NCBI GenBank assembly: GCA_008694505.1
Contig: VZDJ01004378.1
Coordinates: 13,664,645-13,728,644, forward strand
DNA: 64,000 nt
Source: Cyanoderma ruficeps
Taxonomy: Eukaryota > Chordata > Aves > Passeriformes > Timaliidae
Direction: 5' to 3'
The translations under genes and the position numbers were made by a program. A model generated the notes under the pieces. That model had not been told where the DNA came from. It saw only the letters and a program-made list of their open reading frames with translations, and did no database searches. Position 1 is the first letter of the stretch, and every line of letters begins with the position of its first letter. Below are positions 35,881 through 49,771 of this stretch, one piece after another.

Positions 35881-38871
35881 GCAGATTAAGAGCAAGAAAG
35901 CTATAAGTGTTTCTTTTTGTGGCAGTAATACAGCTGATACAGCTGTGTCAATAAGTATGTTGTAATTCTATTACAGAATTAATAGCGGGGTAGATTTACA
36001 GAGGAATATTTAAGATTAGCACACACATTTAGTATGATTACATTTTTATTCTGTTGTATCTTGCATGGATAATATACATAAGCATTGGCATGAAATAGCA
36101 TTCCGAGTTTTACTAAAATTATTTGACTGATTTTCTTCTGTATAAAGAATACTGTCTAGGCAGACATGTCTGGTGGTGAGTAATTGTTGCAAAATACATA
36201 ACATTATTTACTCAGATAAGAGTGCTTAGGTATTTTGAATTGAACTGCATGCTGGCTGGAGAAATATAAACAGAAGCTAATGAGCAATGGCAAAATGTGA
36301 ATATGCTGAAAGGTTGTTACTGGAATAAATAAAGTCCATGCGATGTCTCTTCTTATTTCCAATCTCTAATGATCTAAAAGAACAAAGAGCATATTCATGG
36401 AATTCACTGATAATCAGTCTGATATTATCTGGAAAGGAACATTGAACACAGCTGAAAAAGAGATAAAGGGATATGATGTTAGAAACATAATAGTAAGCAA
36501 CTATATGACATCAGACTTAAAAATCATGCATGTTAGCATACATACAGCCCAATTGAAATAAGGTCAATGCTGAAGTAAGTTTCATCATGCTGGATGCTAC
36601 TGCAAGGTACTGAGGGTACATGAAATGTGATACCAGTGACTCAGAGGGAGAATTCAGGCAAAGGGATATACTTTCCACATAGGAAAAAAGCACAACAGAA
36701 GAAAAACATACTGATGTTTAACCTCTGTCCACATCACCTCAGAAACTCTTGGTTTAGTGTGAGTCTGCAAATGCAGAATCAAACACTGAACAATATGTGT
36801 TGATTTTTTTTTCAACAACACAGAGCTCTGTGCATCTGTACAGCTGCTTTTCCACTGCTGCGTGATCTATTTAGATGATGGGCTCTCCAGTTCAGGGACC
36901 TTGGTTTTTCAGAATCCTTGAGTGCAGCATGGCTCCAAGATATTGTCCTACCATCACCACTAGGGCTAATAATTGTGCTTCAATGTGATTTCTTCCTCAC
37001 ATATTATCACAGTATTACCTAACGATAGCCTTGACACTACAAGGGCTTATAAAATAAACCTGAAATTCATTTAGCATACTTAATATTTTTAAAAAGCATT
37101 TCAATATAGCACTAAATATTCAGGTGTTTTGATGTTTTTACTTGCCATGTAGCAAAAGCTTTTTTATTTTTGAGTAAATTGGTAAACATTTTTTGATGCA
37201 AACCAGTTTCTGAGTATTCAGAAACTGTCCCTGTTTGACATTAGATTTAGATCAGACCCTTTTGAAACTTAAATTTTAGTGTATAAAATAAAGAGAGAAA
37301 CTGCAGAATGCTGGAGGATAGCCATCATTAGGACAATTATTTAGGCCATGGAAAAAAAGAGTTTCACATTCCTTCCCTGATGAATTTGAAGTTGAAGATA
37401 TTTATTCTGCATGTATATCTTTACCTGTCTATTCTGAAATGAAAATCTTTCTCGCTAGGCATCTTCATGATTCCACAAACAGGAGACTTCCTATGCCTAA
37501 GGGGTAGTAAAGAGGGTACCTTGCCAGGCTAGACCTGAACTAGGTCAGGACTTCACAAAATCCTTTGTTCACATTTGACTTCTGTACATCCATTTTGGTT
37601 TCATTCATTTTTTGGTTTCCCCACAGCTGCTTCCCTGTAGTGAGTGTTATAGACACATATAAACATGATGGATAACCTGGGACATCTAAACTGTTCTTTG
37701 AAGTTTAATTTTAGGCAGCTGACACCCTTTCTTAAAAATCTGAATAGCAGCCTGATCACTGTGCTAATATAGAAGTGATTTGGACTGAGATTGTTTCTCT
37801 GTCTTAGATACTCCGAATCTTAAAGGTCTGTCTTAGAATTCTGTCTTAGAAATATCTGAATATTTTTACTTAAGCTTCAGTGAAAATTGATGAATTTTTA
37901 TTCAGATATACATTCAAATAATTAATTAGCTGAAAGAAACAAAGATAAAAACTTCACACAGAGTTCCAGTGGGTAGAGCATAAGAAATAAACTAATTTTT
38001 TTTCATAGCTTCTTTCTTTCTTCTCTGCTTCTATTTACCAAAACACCTGCAATGGGAAAAAATTATACACTATAAATTATCAGTTGACATTTAAACATGT
38101 GAGGTATTGCAACAGTCTAGTGAACATTTAGATGTTTCAGCTCTTTTGTTTCCCACTGTAAGACTAGAATGTCAGAGAGCAGCTCTGAGGAAAAGGGTTG
38201 ACAGAAAATCATACGATTATAGTAGATGAGACTTCACAAATGTTAAATATGTTTTTCCCAATAACCCTGACTTCTTTTTTTTTACGATTTCCCCATATAA
38301 ATGATGTTAAAGAAAATTAAAACAAAGTAGTGGCCACAATCCAGACCCACAGCAAAGAGCACGTGAGCCTGCAGTATTAGGCCTATAAGAATAACACATA
38401 GGCTGCTAAATGCATTTGTGTATAGCTGTGACCACACTGAAACATTTTATGCTGCCTCCAGATCTAAACTATTTCTTTGTGTACATCTCAGGGGGGTCCC
38501 TTTGCTCAATGAAATCTTAGTATTTCATCTTTTCAATCCAATATTTGGGGAAATATCTGAGTGATTTATTACGAGCTTGCTATGAATGACCCACAGCAAT
38601 GCACAGTGTCATGGACAGTGTCTTCTGAGCAGTGTGTCTGCAGCAGCCAGATATGCTGGGGAGAAACAGACAGTAAATTCACATGTCAATGGGGCAAACA
38701 TATTCTGAAAATAGAATGTGTAGTGATGTGTTTTGGGGTCTTACCAGTTTTCTACATGCATCTGTTTGTTTTATACTGTTTCACAATGTTTTTTCCCATG
38801 TACCCCATATTTTACCCCATTATGGTTTACCCCAGTTATTATTATTAATCAATCATTATTTATGTGACACC
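35881..38871. other. Unique AT-rich non-coding DNA
   Basis: No transposon or exon recognised. Near 37795-37855 the word TCTGTCTTAGA recurs three times. A plus-strand frame of 95 codons at 38561-38848 has no domain. Confidence 0.5.
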
Positions 38872-39223
38872 TGGGTCCTGCCTGTCACTTCAGGGCCTCC
38901 CCCTGGTGTCTAGAAAATTCTGGTGAGGACTCCGAGTGATTGGCAGGGTCTAGGTTCTCCCTCCCCCTTTGTTCCTTGATTTGTTCTGTGGGTTGTCATT
39001 TAGGTTCGGGGTCACTGCCTTCCCATTCTGGATTGGTTCAAAGCTGTAACCTCTCCCCTCCCCCACCCCGATATTTAAGGTGAAAACCTGCGAGTTCAGT
39101 GGGCTTTGGTGGGCTGAGTCCTGGGGTAGTGTGAATTTAAATAAAACCCAGTTGAAGTTCCCCACCGGAGTTCCATCCCTTTATTTCCCACATTGAACAC
39201 GCTTCTGCCAAGGCAAGGACCCA
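38872..39223 (+). mobile_element. LTR, class uncertain, sense
   Basis: TGGGTCCTGCC at 38872 and GGCAAGGACCCA ending at 39223 form an 11-of-12 terminal inverted repeat with TG...CA ends. ATATTTAAGG near 39070 can serve as TATA and AATAAA lies near 39139, the right order and spacing for U3-R-U5. The flanking bases (CACC and CAGG) give no clear target duplication. Downstream, TTGTGACGCCGGTGCC near 39267 resembles a retroviral primer-binding site for tRNA-Trp at about 10 of 16 positions, so the LTR may instead extend further and be followed by a scrap of internal sequence. Confidence 0.65.
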
Positions 39224-42200
39224 CAGGATGGGAACTGTATTCCAGAATACAGGACTGTATCTTTATTGTGACGCCGGTGCCAGAGCTGGCCAGAAAGAGT
39301 GGGCAAAAGCCCCGAGAGAAGCACCACACCATCATAAAAATTAAAGCAGACGTGACAAAACATCATGAATATCTGGCTATAGCACTGAAATAGGACTAAA
39401 GACCTTTTCCACTGAATGACATCTAGCAAGTCCTCTTTATTTTTTTTAATTTTTTATTTCTATGGAAGAGGAATTACCATGAGACTTATGAACATAAGTA
39501 ATGATAGGTTACAAAAAAAGACAAATGTAAGTTCTGTTGAAATAAATAGAAATGTCATATTGAAAATGCAGGAAATTTTCTTTCTCCTGTTCTGCATAAT
39601 AATTCAAGAAAAACATTTGGGCATAATATCTCAAGAAGAGTTTTGATCAACTAGATAAGTTAATATGAGCACTGAGATTTGAAAATGATATTAAAGAAAG
39701 ATTGAGGGGAGGGGATTACTTATTTGGAAAAGACTAACCAAGGTTATGATAATAACCTTCTGTCATGTAAAGTGTTGCTAAGAAAAGAAAGTGTTTCATG
39801 ATCTAACCCTGAGCTCAGGTATAACTAAGTAAGAAGTGGAGATGAGAAACATAAAATAAAAATATTAATTCCAGGACATTTCTGAGAGTTTAAAACTTCA
39901 AAACTTGTCATGAAAGAGGAATAGAGGCAATATTGCACACCACAGACTGATTGAATTACAGTTCTTGCTCAAGATTTTATCACCCTTCATACAGATATTA
40001 GTTCTCATTCTATCACCTTCTAGGAATGGGTTTATAGTTTGCTCAACCCCAATCTAAATCCTGGGTTATAGGTCCCAGGATAGCAAATATTATTGTGTCA
40101 CCAAATCTGTCCTGGGATCTCTGAAAATATCTTATCAAAATGGCTTTAAAACAGCTTCATCAAATCAAGGCATTATACATTTTTCCATTCAGTTGTCCAA
40201 AGCATGTTCCTGTCAGCTTGTTCTGATTCATCCTAGATGGCCTGCCTTACCCCAGAGAGCCCACAGGCCATTCTTCAAACAGATCATCCTTTTCAGTCTT
40301 GACTAACCAGCTTGTCTCCAAGACTGGATCATAAAACAGAACTTCACAGACTTTCATTGATAGTGTCCCTATGACAGAAAATAAGGAGTTTCTTAGGTTT
40401 GGCTGAACACAGGATTTTTTAAAGCTTTCTTGAAGGAAATGAAAGTGTGAAAAGAGTCCAGAGCCACCAGTATCAAAAGTAACAAACAAACCTGAATAAA
40501 TAGCTTGAAAAATTTCCATGACAAAATATTTTTTATTAATGAGTTATCAAATCTCCTGAGATGTCCTATACAGCTATACATCTGGCAATCTTGTCTTTGG
40601 GGATGCCTCTGACTGGATTACTATTTTACTTTTCTTCTTCAGTCTGACAGTGCTTTCATGTGCCTTTAGCATACACAATATAAAAGCAGGTGGTCAGCAA
40701 CATGAGAGGCACGTAGAATCAAATATAGTATTCATAAAATAAAATTCAGATATTTTTCAAGTTCATGATAGCCGTCAAAGAAGTTGATTCTATTTTTAAT
40801 AGTTTTAGAGCGTTTTTGTGACTTCCTTCTTAAATAAAGTAGAAATTAATTTAAATCTTTCAGATCTGCTGAGACCACCAGGTGTCAACAGTTTAGTTTT
40901 TGCAAGGAAAAGAAATAATAAACTAGGAAACATTTCAGACTGAAAATACTTGTCAATGATGACAGTGGAAGAAGGCCAAGACAAAGGAATTTTAATATCA
41001 GAAGCAACAGGTTATCAAAGATCAGACAGGAGGGTTATGATGCAGAGACTGAGGAGATGATGAGTAAGAAGAAGTGGGAGGCATTATTTAAAATCCAGGC
41101 ATCGGGTAAGGAAGAGAAAAAAAGTGCTTTCATTTTCTTTGAGGGAGGGTAGAATTTCTCTCTAGAATTCTGTAACTTTCTGAGGACATTGCAGAAGCTG
41201 CATACTGCAAAGTGATCATCTGGAAAGAAAATTTGTAATATGGCACCTCCAGTAAATATTGTCGTAACAACAAATGGAATTTATCAATTTAATATATGAT
41301 GCAATTTTATAGGACTGCAAATCATATGGAATTTCTACAAGGGATGATTTTGTTTGAATCCTTGAATGTTTCTTGTCCTTAAATTACACCATGGTTTAAA
41401 TTAAGCAGAAAATCTTTTTTTCTTTAATACCTTACAATAATATAATGGACTTTTAGAAAACCTCCCAGTCTTGATTTCAAGATGTCAAAGATTTCAAGAT
41501 GAGAAGATCTGTCACTAGCTTTGATAGATTTTATTCTATAATTGATGAAAATACTTATTTTCAATAAGAACATCTAGTTTCAATTTCCAACTACTGATTC
41601 TTGTTACCATGTCTTGCACAAGATAAGAGAGCTCTGTAGAACTTAATGTATTTTTTTTCTGTGAAGATACTTACACTCTGCAATCAAATCACCTCACAAT
41701 CTTCTTTTTTGTATTTTTTTGTATTTCACTTTAAGGTACTTTCTCCAGTGGTTTCATCATTTTTACCAATATTATTTTTCATGAACTTTCCCTAACTTAT
41801 ATACTTCTACTAAAATATCTAAAAACCATAATTACAGAGAATAAACTGATAATACTCACCACAATGGTAAAATTAACTATGTGCTCTAATTAAGTTTTCT
41901 CTTCCATCTCCAAGAACAAAATCACTTGTTGCTACAGCATTGTTCTGAATGCTGATTATCTTGCTGCTAGGACTCTTAGGTCTTTTGAATCTCTTCATTT
42001 TGGGGAAAAAATCTTATACTGCAAAATCCAATATTAAATAACTTATTTATCTGGCTGCATTAGAAATAGTTCGTTTGAATATAAATGGCTTATCATACTA
42101 TCCAGATTATTTAATGGCATCTACATTCTCATAATTATTTACCATTGGGGTAAATATTTTGCCTTCCACATGTTTTATTGCTGGTGATTACCTAATTACT

Positions 42201-42715
42201 TCCTTTTTACATGTCATTGGATAGTGTCCTGTTCCCAGTGGAACCTCCTTTTCCTGTATAATAATGACTATCCACTTATTTTAATGACTAGCAGCTTATT
42301 TTTAAGTCAGTTAACCAGCTCTTGATCCATTCAGAATATTATACTTTATGATACCATAGTGTGTTTACTAAGTATATTTATTAAAGAGTGAAAATTAATA
42401 ACCTGAAAATCTTCTTGAAAGTGCTTTCAGCTTCAGATTGTTTTAGCTTGCATTCAGTAATGACTGGTCTCTTCATTAAGGAGACATCAGCAATCATGCT
42501 TTTTTCGAGTCCTTCTGCACTGGAAGGTAATCTATCATTACAAATCCATAATAACTTGTTTTCAGCCAAACAAGTTTGACACTAACAACATAGAATACAA
42601 TTGATATTCAGGCTTTCCTGCTTTTCCCCTTGTGGGATGAAAACCACTGCTAATAAAATATTCTATCTAAAATTTTTTCCAACATCTTGAAAATCTGGAA
42701 CTGTCTCTGCATTCT
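39224..42715. other. Unique AT-rich non-coding DNA
   Basis: Apart from the first 150 bases, which may be retroviral leader, no feature is recognised. Frames of 80-90 codons on both strands lack domains. Confidence 0.5.
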
Positions 42716-42802
42716 GATATTATAATATTATAATAAATATTATAATAATATTACAATAAATAATATTACAATAATAATAAATATATATTATAATAAATAT
42801 TC
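42716..42802. repeat. AT-only simple repeat (TAA/TATAA type)
   Basis: About 87 bases contain only A and T apart from two C, in alternating TATAATA, ATAATAATA and TATATA words. It is an impure TAA-type microsatellite with several local duplications. Confidence 0.9.
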
Positions 42803-45195
42803 CCTTTATCTGTTTCAAGAAATTTTTGCCAGCCACCAATATTTTAAACCACCTTACAATTCTTATCAGTCTTGCAATTACTATTTCAGATGGAGGAAGA
42901 CAATGTACAATGATTAATGTACCAGAGAGCTCCTTTGTCTCTCACAAACAAGGATATGTTGAAGAGTCTGACCAAATCTTCAAGTTCTTTTGGACTGACT
43001 GGACTTTTTCAAGTGGTAGTGTGTAGCATAAAAAATATCTCCTACCACTACAGGTTGTAAAAAATGCATCACCCTTCAAATTTGCGAGTGAAAGAAACAC
43101 TAAGGAAAAAAGAGACTGAACAGAAAATTGAAAATACTTATGTCTAAATGTAGAAGTAATAATTTAAACATCTTTTAGGATTATTCCACTTGCAGTCATC
43201 ACCATTCATGATTTTTAAGACCACCATTGTATTTGTTTGTACTGGCTCATTTGGAGGCTGCAGAGTCTGTTTCTTTTATAGAAGCTGTCCCTGTCATATT
43301 TGTTCTATATATTTTCTAATCCAGTTCTATTATTTGGGGGGTTTTGTTTAAATCTTGCTATAACTACATATTACACTACAAAAAATAAGAAAATGATGAA
43401 TTTTCTTTGGTCAGTTAGAAGGTCCCACCCTCAGTAATGAGACAGTGCTATTCCTAGGGATTTGTAGAAGTCACTGGCTATTGCTGTTTCCAAGAGAGAA
43501 AGAGAGGCAGTTTCAATGAGTTGCTATTATAATGTATCTAATGGCTGGTTTTTGCTTAGGCTCTTAAATATTTTTTACCAAAAATTATTTCAGGAACCTT
43601 TCTTCTGGAATACAGTAAGACATCTATTAGTTCAAAAAGCTTTGATTTTCAGGAAAGTGATTTTCTTCATAGCAACAATTCACCTGAAGTAAAATATATT
43701 AACCTTTCTACCCATCTCCTCTTTGTCTTCATAAGCTTGAGGAAAATGTTGCCCTGAATATTTAAAGCTAGTTTACTGTGGGCTTATTTCAGCTCACCTC
43801 TAAGTAAGAGATATCCTCTTAGAAGTTCAGAAATATTATGAGCATTAAATTGTAGCAGCAGTTGTAGAAAAATAAATTGGGGTGAGTACCCTGTTGTTCT
43901 CCCATTCTTTTCTGTGAAGGTGTTTAGAGACTGAAAAAAAATGGAGAGACACTGTGAAACTTAAGTGTTTCAAAGTAAGGTGAAGAAGTTTAAATTAATC
44001 TTTATTTTCAGAATGCCTTCCATGTGGGCTCAGACTATCCTCTCTGTGTGTTTAATGCCATCATTACAATTATTCTTCCCTCTTGACTGAATAATGAACT
44101 CTGGTTTCCTGGTCCTTGAATAACAGCTTATGATTTGTACTTACTACTTGATCACACAGCAGATGATGTAGACGATGGAGTAGCTTTTATGAAAGAGTTT
44201 TTCATTCTGTGTTTTTTCCTTCTTTTCTGTTTTAGAAAAACTCTCAGTAAAGAAGACATGTTCTCAAGAGATGTTCCTTTTAACACCAGTGAAAAATCAG
44301 ACAGTCTCTTCAGTATGAATATTTACTTGTGTAAATTTTTTACTCAATATGAAGAAAACATTAAAATATTTTTCCCTTGCAAACACATTATCTTGTCAGA
44401 TTTGTATAACAGAAATTCAGTGGACATGAGGACATACACATCTCAATGCCTCATCACTCATCTGCACTTATTTTTTACCATGAGGTCTCTTGAAGGATTT
44501 CATGTGTGCAGGAAATCCATAACTGATCGTTTACAATCTTCTATCCAAAGCAAATACACTATCACTTCTGAGACATTTTAAACATTAATTGTACGGTTTG
44601 AAAAATATTTTGCAGCCATTTTCCCATTAAAACCCAAATCTCTATTTTTGGGGTTTTGTTAATGTTACAAGATGATATCTGACTAGCTATTTGCAATGCA
44701 ATTAACAGCTTGAAATTCAAATTTTCATTTCACTTTCCGCTTATAAAATTTGTTTGTTTGCTTGTTCATTTGGGTAGAACTTACCATTTAAAAAGTTAGC
44801 ATGATGAATTTACCTTTTCTCAAAAAGAAAAAAAGTGTTATATATTCGAAGAATATTACCCTCAATACAAACTCTGGAACATAGAGGGCACTGTTACATT
44901 AATGAAAATAGTATTTTATAAACAGGACCATTTAGAATTTCTTTTAATGTTAGGAACTAAAGCACCATTATGCTAGCAGATAGTTATGATGTAATTGTTC
45001 CTGTCTGCAAAAAGCCAGTTCATATAAAATGTAAATGGAATCACATACGCAGTACATTTGTCCAGAATGAGTTAAAAAATAGAAATCCCTATATAGAGAT
45101 TACTTTTATTTATTTCTTTGAGTAAATTTTGCATTTTAGACTCATAAATTCTGGCATAAAATAGTGTCATAGTATCCTAACTTGCAGAGATGCAT
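42803..45195. other. Unique AT-rich non-coding DNA
   Basis: No feature recognised. The longest frame of the window (148 codons, 44135-44581, plus) starts at TTG and has no recognisable domain; it is treated as chance. Confidence 0.5.
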
Positions 45196-45340
45196 CTTTG
45201 ATCCTCCCAACACATTTTCAAAAGGATTTTTAGCACAAAAATGCTACATCACAAAGTGTCCTACACACTGAGGAGAACCATAATCGCCATTTTACAGGTA
45301 GAGCAATGGAATAATTTTGCTTTTGTTCAGCTGGCTTCAT
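45196..45340 (+). mobile_element. Possible MIR-like ancient SINE
   Basis: Three words fall in the order and spacing of the MIR core: GATCCTCCCAACACATTTTC (MIR: AATCCTCACAACAACCCT), AATCGCCATTTTACAGGTAGA (MIR: ATCCCCATTTTACAGATGAG), and TTTTGTTCAGCTGGC (MIR: AAGGTCACACAGCTAG). MIR-type repeats predate the bird-mammal split and survive sparsely in birds. Divergence is high and this is a by-eye match. Confidence 0.4.
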
Positions 45341-48300
45341 GAGGAAGAAGTCTCTTAGCAGTGCCATAGTTCTTCATTCCTGTCATTCTATCCTTCCCCT
45401 ACTGCTCACAAGCAACACCAGTACTGGCAGAAGAGGAGCCTTATGAAGTCTGTTTTCCTGGTTAGCCATGCTTTTTTCTGTGCTCTGGAAGACTGTGCAA
45501 CTAAGAACTGTAGTTGTAGGCCAGAAGACAGAAATCAGGCACTGCTGGCTAGAAAGTTATTTAGAATTACTCTAATAATTCAGGCCCACATAGCATTTAT
45601 TATTCTGCTTCACTGAAAAAGAATCTGTACACAGGCTGAGGTTTATTAATGCAGGAGGAAAGATGCTAATGCTCCCACATCTGCTCAAAGGCTGAGAAGA
45701 ACGGTAGTACCCTCTTCAACATCATCTTGTATTTTGTAGCCCACTACTGTTTTGTGTGTGTTTCTTTACTTGAAAGTGATGAAACTGTAAAATGAATAAG
45801 TTCCCTCCTTTATGGAGGGAGCCTGGTGACTTTAATAGCTACCTCAGTCTGGAAACTCCCATAGCAATTGTCATGACTCCTAAAGAGCATATAAAATTAT
45901 AAGAAACCACATTTCTCTAGCATATCACACTAATCATAGAACTAAGAAAATGGCCTGGAATCTATTTTAATTCGACATTTGTAAGTACCAGAATATAACA
46001 TACCTAGTAGCAGTGACTCCTATGTTGAAAAACAGTAACTATGAGATTGGACCTGTCTGGGATTGGATTTGTTTGCAATTATTCTGCTGTTTGCAGGTAT
46101 CTTGGGGTTAAAAAGTCTTATACAACTTCCACTGATTTTTATACTAAGTGCTTAAATGGGTCTATATTTATCGTAGTTTGGTCAAAGAAAATTGCATTTC
46201 TTCAAAGAACAATTGATTAGGAATTCAGACAGGCAAAAATTTAAGATATACTTTTGATATCAAAATTGTTGTTTAAATATTTGTCATCTAGCTAAGGATT
46301 CTGCTACATTTGGAACATCAGGCCATCAAAATTCACCAAATATGACCTGTTGCTGATTCTTTGATCTAATTCCTATTATTAAGTATTAAAATAATTCTTC
46401 TCCCAAGAACTTTGGTTTCCCTCTACACTATTATGAACTTGTTGTGGTGTAAACAAGAGTATTATCTTAAAACCAACTACCAAGGTTGATCCCTGCCATC
46501 AACCACAAAAATCTACTCATCTCTTTCCAGTACAGAACATATTTACATTTAATTACCTTGAAAAATAATTTCTGTGCTGCATATGAATGTTATGCTGGAG
46601 AAAACTTCTCCAGTTGTATGGGAACATACACATACATTAAAAGTAAGAGGGGGAAAAAAGGTGAGTTTTAACCTAAAATTTTAGAAGATTGAATATGAGT
46701 GACTTTTGACTATCATTGCAGAAATGATGCCTATGATTCTACTGTAAATAAAAATTTTGCTGTTGCTAAAATATGTACTAGCATCAGGCATTAATCAAAT
46801 GAATCTTTGTTCAGAAAGATACTTAGAAATTAATAAAGTGCTCATATTTATTGCACACATTTTCAATACAATGAATATTTTTATAATTATATATGTTGAA
46901 AACCAGAAATTATGAATCAAATACTATTAGATGATAGTTAACCTGAATTTCAATTATGTTACATTTTCTAAAATGAAAAATTCCCAAAAAAGTCCAGGGA
47001 CAGCTCTAAAAAATATCACAATTTATTCTGCCACTTGATATAATTCTTTTAACATCAGCTCCTGGAGAAAGGTGATTGATAGAAAATAATTTTGGGTATT
47101 CTGATCAGGCAGTTTTCTGGACATTTTTGATAATACACATATGTTCAAAAATGTCAAAAATAAAGTCAAAGGAACTTCTTAAATTAGAAGTTATTTGTGA
47201 ATAGTATTAAATCTTGTAATGTTGTGAATATGTCTGCAGTATTTAAATTGTTATTTTGAATTTCTGTGGTTTTGTGTAGCAAATAAAAAATGTAACTCCC
47301 TGAAACAAAGTATGGATATAATTGATATATAAGTTCATTAAAGTGTTTTTAAGGTTTGATTCATATAGGTTGCAATTCATTCCAATATTTCTGAAATACA
47401 TGGGATCTTTACAGTATTTTTTGTTTCAGGTATCAAATAATAATCCTTTTTTTCTCTGTCTCTGAGTGTCACTTCTTCAAACAGAGCATATTCAATTTCA
47501 GGTTAGGAGGAATTTTTGAAAAAATTGCATAACCTAATGTTTTGTAACTTGGAATCCTACTAAAGAAATTGGGAAATCTGGCAGAAACAGTGAGAAGGAA
47601 TAATACTTTCTTTTATCCTGGATGACTGTGAAATATTGGTCTCAAATTTTGACCCAGCAATTTTTTTTCATGTCATAAAGACATGCTTTCAGACTAATTG
47701 GTGTATTTCAAATCTGCACTGTCTGATGCTCTTTTCAAACATGAAAAACTGTAAAACATCTTACTTTAACTATGTCACAAGTCTGAGTATTTTCTTTTCA
47801 GACCTTCTGGACAAAACATGAAAGGGATATTTCTCAAACAATAGTTTAAATCTAATTATAGTTTTTAAAAGTCCCTGGAAGTATTTGAAGGAGCCAGATG
47901 TATCTGGCATAGATAGAGTTACATGCCTGAGAACTAATTCTCTGTGTTATAGACTAGGAAGGCATGAGGAAACATTCTTCTGGGATTTTGAAGTATTATA
48001 CATTGGAACTGGCAAGCCTTTGAAACATACTGATTTTTTTATTATATTAATAGAAGCCACAGAGACTTGTTGGCATAAACTCTACATGCTTGCAGTGTAC
48101 AACCTGCAATTTTAAGTTTTGTTAGAAACACCCTCCCCCAAACCTTCCATTAAACATGCCAATGATGGAGACAAAGACCCACAGACTATATATCACCTGT
48201 ATCATAAATTAATTTCTTTTTCACTTAGAGCTATCTGTTTAAATAGACAAGGAAAATGATGGTTCAAAGGCTTATGAGTTAAAGGGTCCTAAATGCTTTT

Positions 48301-49771
48301 ATTTTTCTGAGTTTGATTCATATTAAGGGAGAGGACTTTTTTCTTTAAGGTAGCCTGTCATAGTTGATACATCTTCTGGGACAGTCCCTATGACTCCTGT
48401 GTTCTATTCCGCTCCTGGCAAGTCGTAATAATGTCATATTCAGAAAATCTCAACTGTAGCACCACAATTATCACTGGTTTTCTATTCCAGTTCAATTCAC
48501 AGCTCTCTTAACCCAACTGGTTCCAAAACACTACAGACTGCAGTCTTCTCTTTCCTTTCACACTGAACACGCTCCTTTCCTGTTAGCAGATTTTAAAAAG
48601 AAAAAGCAATGGGTTTTGAGGAATATTAATCATAAATAAGCATGATAAAAAAATACATCTGCAATTTCAACATGTGGAAAACGAACCTTCTTATGCAAAG
48701 AACTAGATCTTGTCAGTTGGAGTTTATGGATGAGAGGCTGAAGATGTACAGCTATCAAGATCATGTTGAACCATCTCTGCTCCTCATTACATTGGTTTAT
48801 AGGGACTTGCCTGGGAAAAAGATTTTGGGGAAACAGAGAAGTCCCAAAAGAAATGAAAGGATGCAAACAGACACAGTTATTAGGAAAATATGAAGAACAG
48901 TATCTTTTCAGATGTTTTTATTGAATGAGGGTCACAGTTAACTTTAAGAATAAAAAATTACAGGATAAGTTTTTATTATAGAAGTGTTCCCCCTTTTTGT
49001 CTAGAACTGCAAACTTTTGAGATACTGAAGGATCTAATGCCTTTTTCCTCCCACAAAATCTGTCATCTCTGAATTTCTGACATCCTCAGTTTCTTTGACA
49101 AGCAGTAGGTATAATAGGCAAGTTTTCAATTCACATTTTCTGAAAATTGAATATGAAAAAGGCATCAAGAAAATTCCAACTATTACTATAGTATTCATTT
49201 TAAGACAAAGTGAGACTGGATAATGGTTTCATACCTTTCAGTTCACGGAAATACCTATCTAAACTCTTGAAGATTGAAATACTACCCACTTTATTTTTTT
49301 CCCAGAATACAATTTGTTTCAAAAGCAAAAGCAACAGAGATTTTCTGTCCAACTAGATATTTACTTTAAAATTTTTCTGAGCATTAATTAGTGCTTCTGT
49401 CACAATATGCATTTTTGCCATTCTGAAGACATGCACACCTCCCACGCACATCCCATTGCCCCAGTTCCCAGAAGATTTGGGTTTGTAAAATACAATAAGG
49501 TGGTTTTGAAAAGGATTTGAATGACACAGATTTATTTTTTTTTTTTGCTATGTCATTTGTATCATTTGTAAAGCAGATTTTGGAAATTACCCTCTTCTTT
49601 TTTTTTTTTTTCCTTACAGGCATGTTCTCCAAACTAGATGAGTATTAACAGCAAAAGTTTGATAAAATTATTTTTTCCTGTACTTTATCTTCTGACACTT
49701 GCAGACACATGATTGTAGTAAAATATCTGAAAGAGTGAACATGTACAGACATTTTGTTTTGTGATGGGATG
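45341..49771. other. Unique AT-rich non-coding DNA
   Basis: No transposon or exon recognised in 4.4 kb. Two long T-runs lie near 49530-49546 and 49597-49612. Confidence 0.5.

Noticed and set aside
44135..44581. Longest open frame (148 codons, plus strand)
   Set aside because: It starts at TTG, has no recognisable domain and no convincing splice context. A frame of this length is plausible by chance in 64 kb of AT-rich DNA read in six frames.
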